Origin: Anaerococcus sp. Marseille-Q5996
Lineage (GTDB): Bacteria > Bacillota > Clostridia > Tissierellales > Peptoniphilaceae
Length of the DNA: 64,000 nt
Reading direction: 5' to 3'
NCBI RefSeq assembly: GCF_946893725.1
Contig: NZ_CAMPPE010000003.1
Coordinates: 1-64,000 of the forward strand
Position numbers and translations under genes: made by a program. The notes below the pieces were generated by a model, which made no database searches, was not told the DNA's origin, and was given only the letters and a program-made list of their open reading frames with translations. This document shows positions 62,390 through 64,000 of this stretch, piece by piece (position 1 is the first letter of the stretch; each line of letters starts with the position of its first letter).

Positions 62390-62936
62390 CGATACAAATG
62401 AGATAATAGAAAAAGTTTTGATTGATGAAGACAGTTTGAATGTTAGAATTAAAAAACTTGCAGGTCAGATAAATGAACATTATAAAGACGAAGATACATT
62501 AATAATGGTGGCGATTTTAAAGGGATCTGTAATGTTTATGGCAGAACTTGCAAAACATATAAAACTAGACATAAATTTAGAATTTATGGCAGTTTCTTCA
62601 TATGATAGCGGAACTATTTCTAGTGGAAATGTCAAGATCTTAAAAGACCTTGATACTGATATTAAGGATAAAAATGTATTGCTGGTTGAAGATATTATCG
62701 ATACTGGACATACACTCTTAAAATTAAGAAATAATCTTGAGAAAAGGGATCCTAAGGATATTAGAATTGTAACCTTGCTTGATAAACCTGAAAGAAGAGA
62801 GGTAGACATAAAACCAGATTGGTATGGATTTAAGATACCTAACGAATTTGTTGTTGGTTTTGGTCTTGATTATGATCAAAAGTATAGAAACTTGCCTTAT
62901 ATCGGCATTTTAAAAAGATCAGTTTATGAAGGATAG
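62382..62936 (+). CDS. hpt: Hypoxanthine phosphoribosyltransferase
   Basis: A 184-residue salvage enzyme. The PRPP loop is VLLVEDIIDTGHTL. ILKGSVMFMAELAKHI and the C-terminal YDQKYRNLPYIGILK are typical of bacterial HPRT. It is translationally coupled to tilS. ftsH, often next in line, is not present. Confidence 0.95.
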   Translation: MISDTNEIIEKVLIDEDSLNVRIKKLAGQINEHYKDEDTLIMVAILKGSVMFMAELAKHIKLDINLEFMAVSSYDSGTISSGNVKILKDLDTDIKDKNVLLVEDIIDTGHTLLKLRNNLEKRDPKDIRIVTLLDKPERREVDIKPDWYGFKIPNEFVVGFGLDYDQKYRNLPYIGILKRSVYEG

Positions 62937-62955
62937 GTCAGTAGGCCTATTTTTT
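62933..62955 (+). terminator. Short terminator after hpt
   Basis: ATAGGTC, AGTA loop, GGCCTAT with one G-U pair, then T-rich. It overlaps the hpt stop codon. Confidence 0.65.
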
Positions 62956-62969
62956 ATTAAGGAGTTATT

Positions 62970-63473
62970 ATGTTTAATGGAAAAAATAATTTAGATAATT
63001 TTGTTTTGATAATGTATATTGCAATTATTGCATTTTTTATTTATAGAATTTATAAATCATTTACAAATAAAAAATTACTGGCAGGCGAAACTCACAAATT
63101 TGATAGACCCTCTACAACTTTTGAATGGGTCCTACTTCTATTTTTACTTGCAACAGCAATATTTAATCTTGTAGCTGGTATTAAACAAAATAATAGAAAT
63201 GCAATCTATATGTCAGTAGTTATGGTTGTTTTAGCCTTTGTATTTGCCCTTGTTCAACAAAATAAACTTTATATTGCAGAAAATGGAGTACTTATTAATT
63301 CTAATTTTTATACTTATAAAGAACTTAAAAAATGGGGATTTGATAAGGAAAAAAATGACTTGGTAATGGTTGTAAAAAAAGACAGACAAGAAACAAACGA
63401 AGCAACAAAAGTAAAAAGCGAAGATATTAAGACTGTCAATAATTTAATAAGAAAATATAAACTAGGTAAATAG
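62970..63473 (+). CDS. Small membrane protein, DUF5673-like
   Basis: A 167-residue protein with three hydrophobic segments (about 10-28, 52-70 and 76-95) and a cytoplasmic ~70-residue C-terminal domain (LYIAENGVLINSNFYTYKEL ... WGFDKEKNDLVMVVKK) of the DUF5673 or PH-like kind. AAGGAG precedes the start. Function is not known. Confidence 0.6.
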   Translation: MFNGKNNLDNFVLIMYIAIIAFFIYRIYKSFTNKKLLAGETHKFDRPSTTFEWVLLLFLLATAIFNLVAGIKQNNRNAIYMSVVMVVLAFVFALVQQNKLYIAENGVLINSNFYTYKELKKWGFDKEKNDLVMVVKKDRQETNEATKVKSEDIKTVNNLIRKYKLGK

Positions 63474-63502
63474 TTGAATATCACAAAAATTATCGTATCA
63501 TA

Positions 63503-63532
63503 TTAGAGTTAAATTTGATTATAAAACTCTAA
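63503..63532 (+). promoter_or_regulatory. Inverted repeat before coaX
   Basis: TTAGAGTT (63503-63510), 14 bp, AACTCTAA (63525-63532): a perfect 8-bp inverted repeat. It ends at the ribosome-binding site, so it could be an operator or a hairpin covering AGGGGAG. Confidence 0.5.
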
Positions 63533-63543
63533 GGGGAGATATG

Positions 63544-64000
63544 ATGCTGCTAGTAGTAGATATTGGAAATACCAACACTGTGCTTGGTGTTTTTAATAAT
63601 GAAAAATTAGAATTCAGATATAGAGTGGCTACAAATTTAAAACGCACCAGCGATGAATTAGTAGCTACCCTTTTTAATATGTTCACAATTCATGAGATAA
63701 AAAAAGATTGTATTGAAGATACCATAATTTCATCAGTTGTGCCAGATATTATGTATGCTTGGCAATCTTGCAATCGCAAAATGTTTGGCAAAGAACCAAT
63801 AATTATTGACTATAAAACCGATACCGGAATTATAAATGATTATGAATCACCAAAAGATGTTGGAGCTGACAGGATTGTAAATGCAGTTGCAAGTTTTGAT
63901 AAGTATGGTGGTCCGGCAATAATTGTTGATATGGGCACAGCAATAACTTTTGATGTAATCACAAAAGACGCTAGATACCTTGGTGGATCAATTGCACCGG
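63544..64000 (+). CDS. coaX: Type III pantothenate kinase (partial)
   Basis: The first 152 residues of CoaX, cut by the window end. It phosphorylates pantothenate, the first step to coenzyme A. DIGNTNTVLGVF is the phosphate motif, SPKDVGADRI and VDMGTAITFD follow, and the GG of the next motif is just visible. ATG at 63544 is five bases from AGGGGAG and is preferred to the ATG at 63541. All residues altered in the paralogue at 26140 are intact here. Confidence 0.95.
   Translation, partial: MLLVVDIGNTNTVLGVFNNEKLEFRYRVATNLKRTSDELVATLFNMFTIHEIKKDCIEDTIISSVVPDIMYAWQSCNRKMFGKEPIIIDYKTDTGIINDYESPKDVGADRIVNAVASFDKYGGPAIIVDMGTAITFDVITKDARYLGGSIAP

Overview
The window is AT-rich DNA from a low-GC, anaerobic Gram-positive bacterium. 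The gene content (Gram-positive PolC, clostridial rimP-nusA-infB-rbfA-nrnA-truB-ribF-rpsO-pnp order, sortase-anchored surface proteins, MEP-pathway ispG, no sporulation genes) fits an anaerobic coccus of the Peptoniphilaceae, such as Anaerococcus. That assignment is inference from gene style and order, not from a database search. The window starts inside a 23S rRNA gene and ends inside coaX.

Region 1 (1-1.35 kb) is the end of an rRNA operon. An intact 5S gene is followed by a tandem array with a 219-bp period. In each unit the 5' part of 5S has been replaced by a GC-rich hairpin block while the 3' ~81 nt of 5S and a terminator are kept. Two copies of a separate structured element flank the array.

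Region 2 (1.4-9.4 kb) holds a secreted GH25 lysozyme, a PC4-like protein, a cysteine desulfurase, an overlapping five-gene operon (ABC ATPase, permease, membrane-anchored HExxH protein, OmpR-type regulator, sensor kinase), and mnmA. The five-gene operon is preceded by three TTTAAG repeats at an exact 11-bp period, which suggests autoregulation.

Region 3 (9.4-17.6 kb) is the most accessory-looking part. An HTH+TPR regulator of RRNPP type is followed by a 44-codon gene with a signal peptide and a short acidic tail, like a pheromone precursor. Next comes a CAMP-factor-family secreted protein, then three secreted proteins built from a shared SYPAQFG-type repeat, two of them with NPxTG sorting signals. 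exoA sits among them on the minus strand.

Region 4 (17.6-27.7 kb) holds a probably leaderless rluA-family gene, comM, a disordered secreted protein, an orphan GspE/PilB-type ATPase, a nucleobase permease with a phosphoribosyltransferase, a pyruvate/indolepyruvate decarboxylase, and a minus-strand pair of an ECF S component with a type III pantothenate kinase-like protein that has lost key residues. An intact coaX is present at the window end.

Region 5 (27.8-40.5 kb) contains uppS-cdsA-rseP-ispG-polC without dxr, a lactococcin-972-type membrane protein plus ABC ATPase under a strong promoter with an overlapping operator, a small CC-motif protein and a CstA-family carrier.

Region 6 (40.5-64 kb) is mostly conserved housekeeping: rimP to pnp, an ABC-2 exporter, ftsK-pgsA-recA, dinB, two YsnF/AvaK-type stress proteins (one behind a sequence matching a sigma-B promoter), rqcP-divIC-tilS-hpt, a small membrane protein and the start of coaX. 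No tRNA, CRISPR array, transposase, integrase or prophage was seen.
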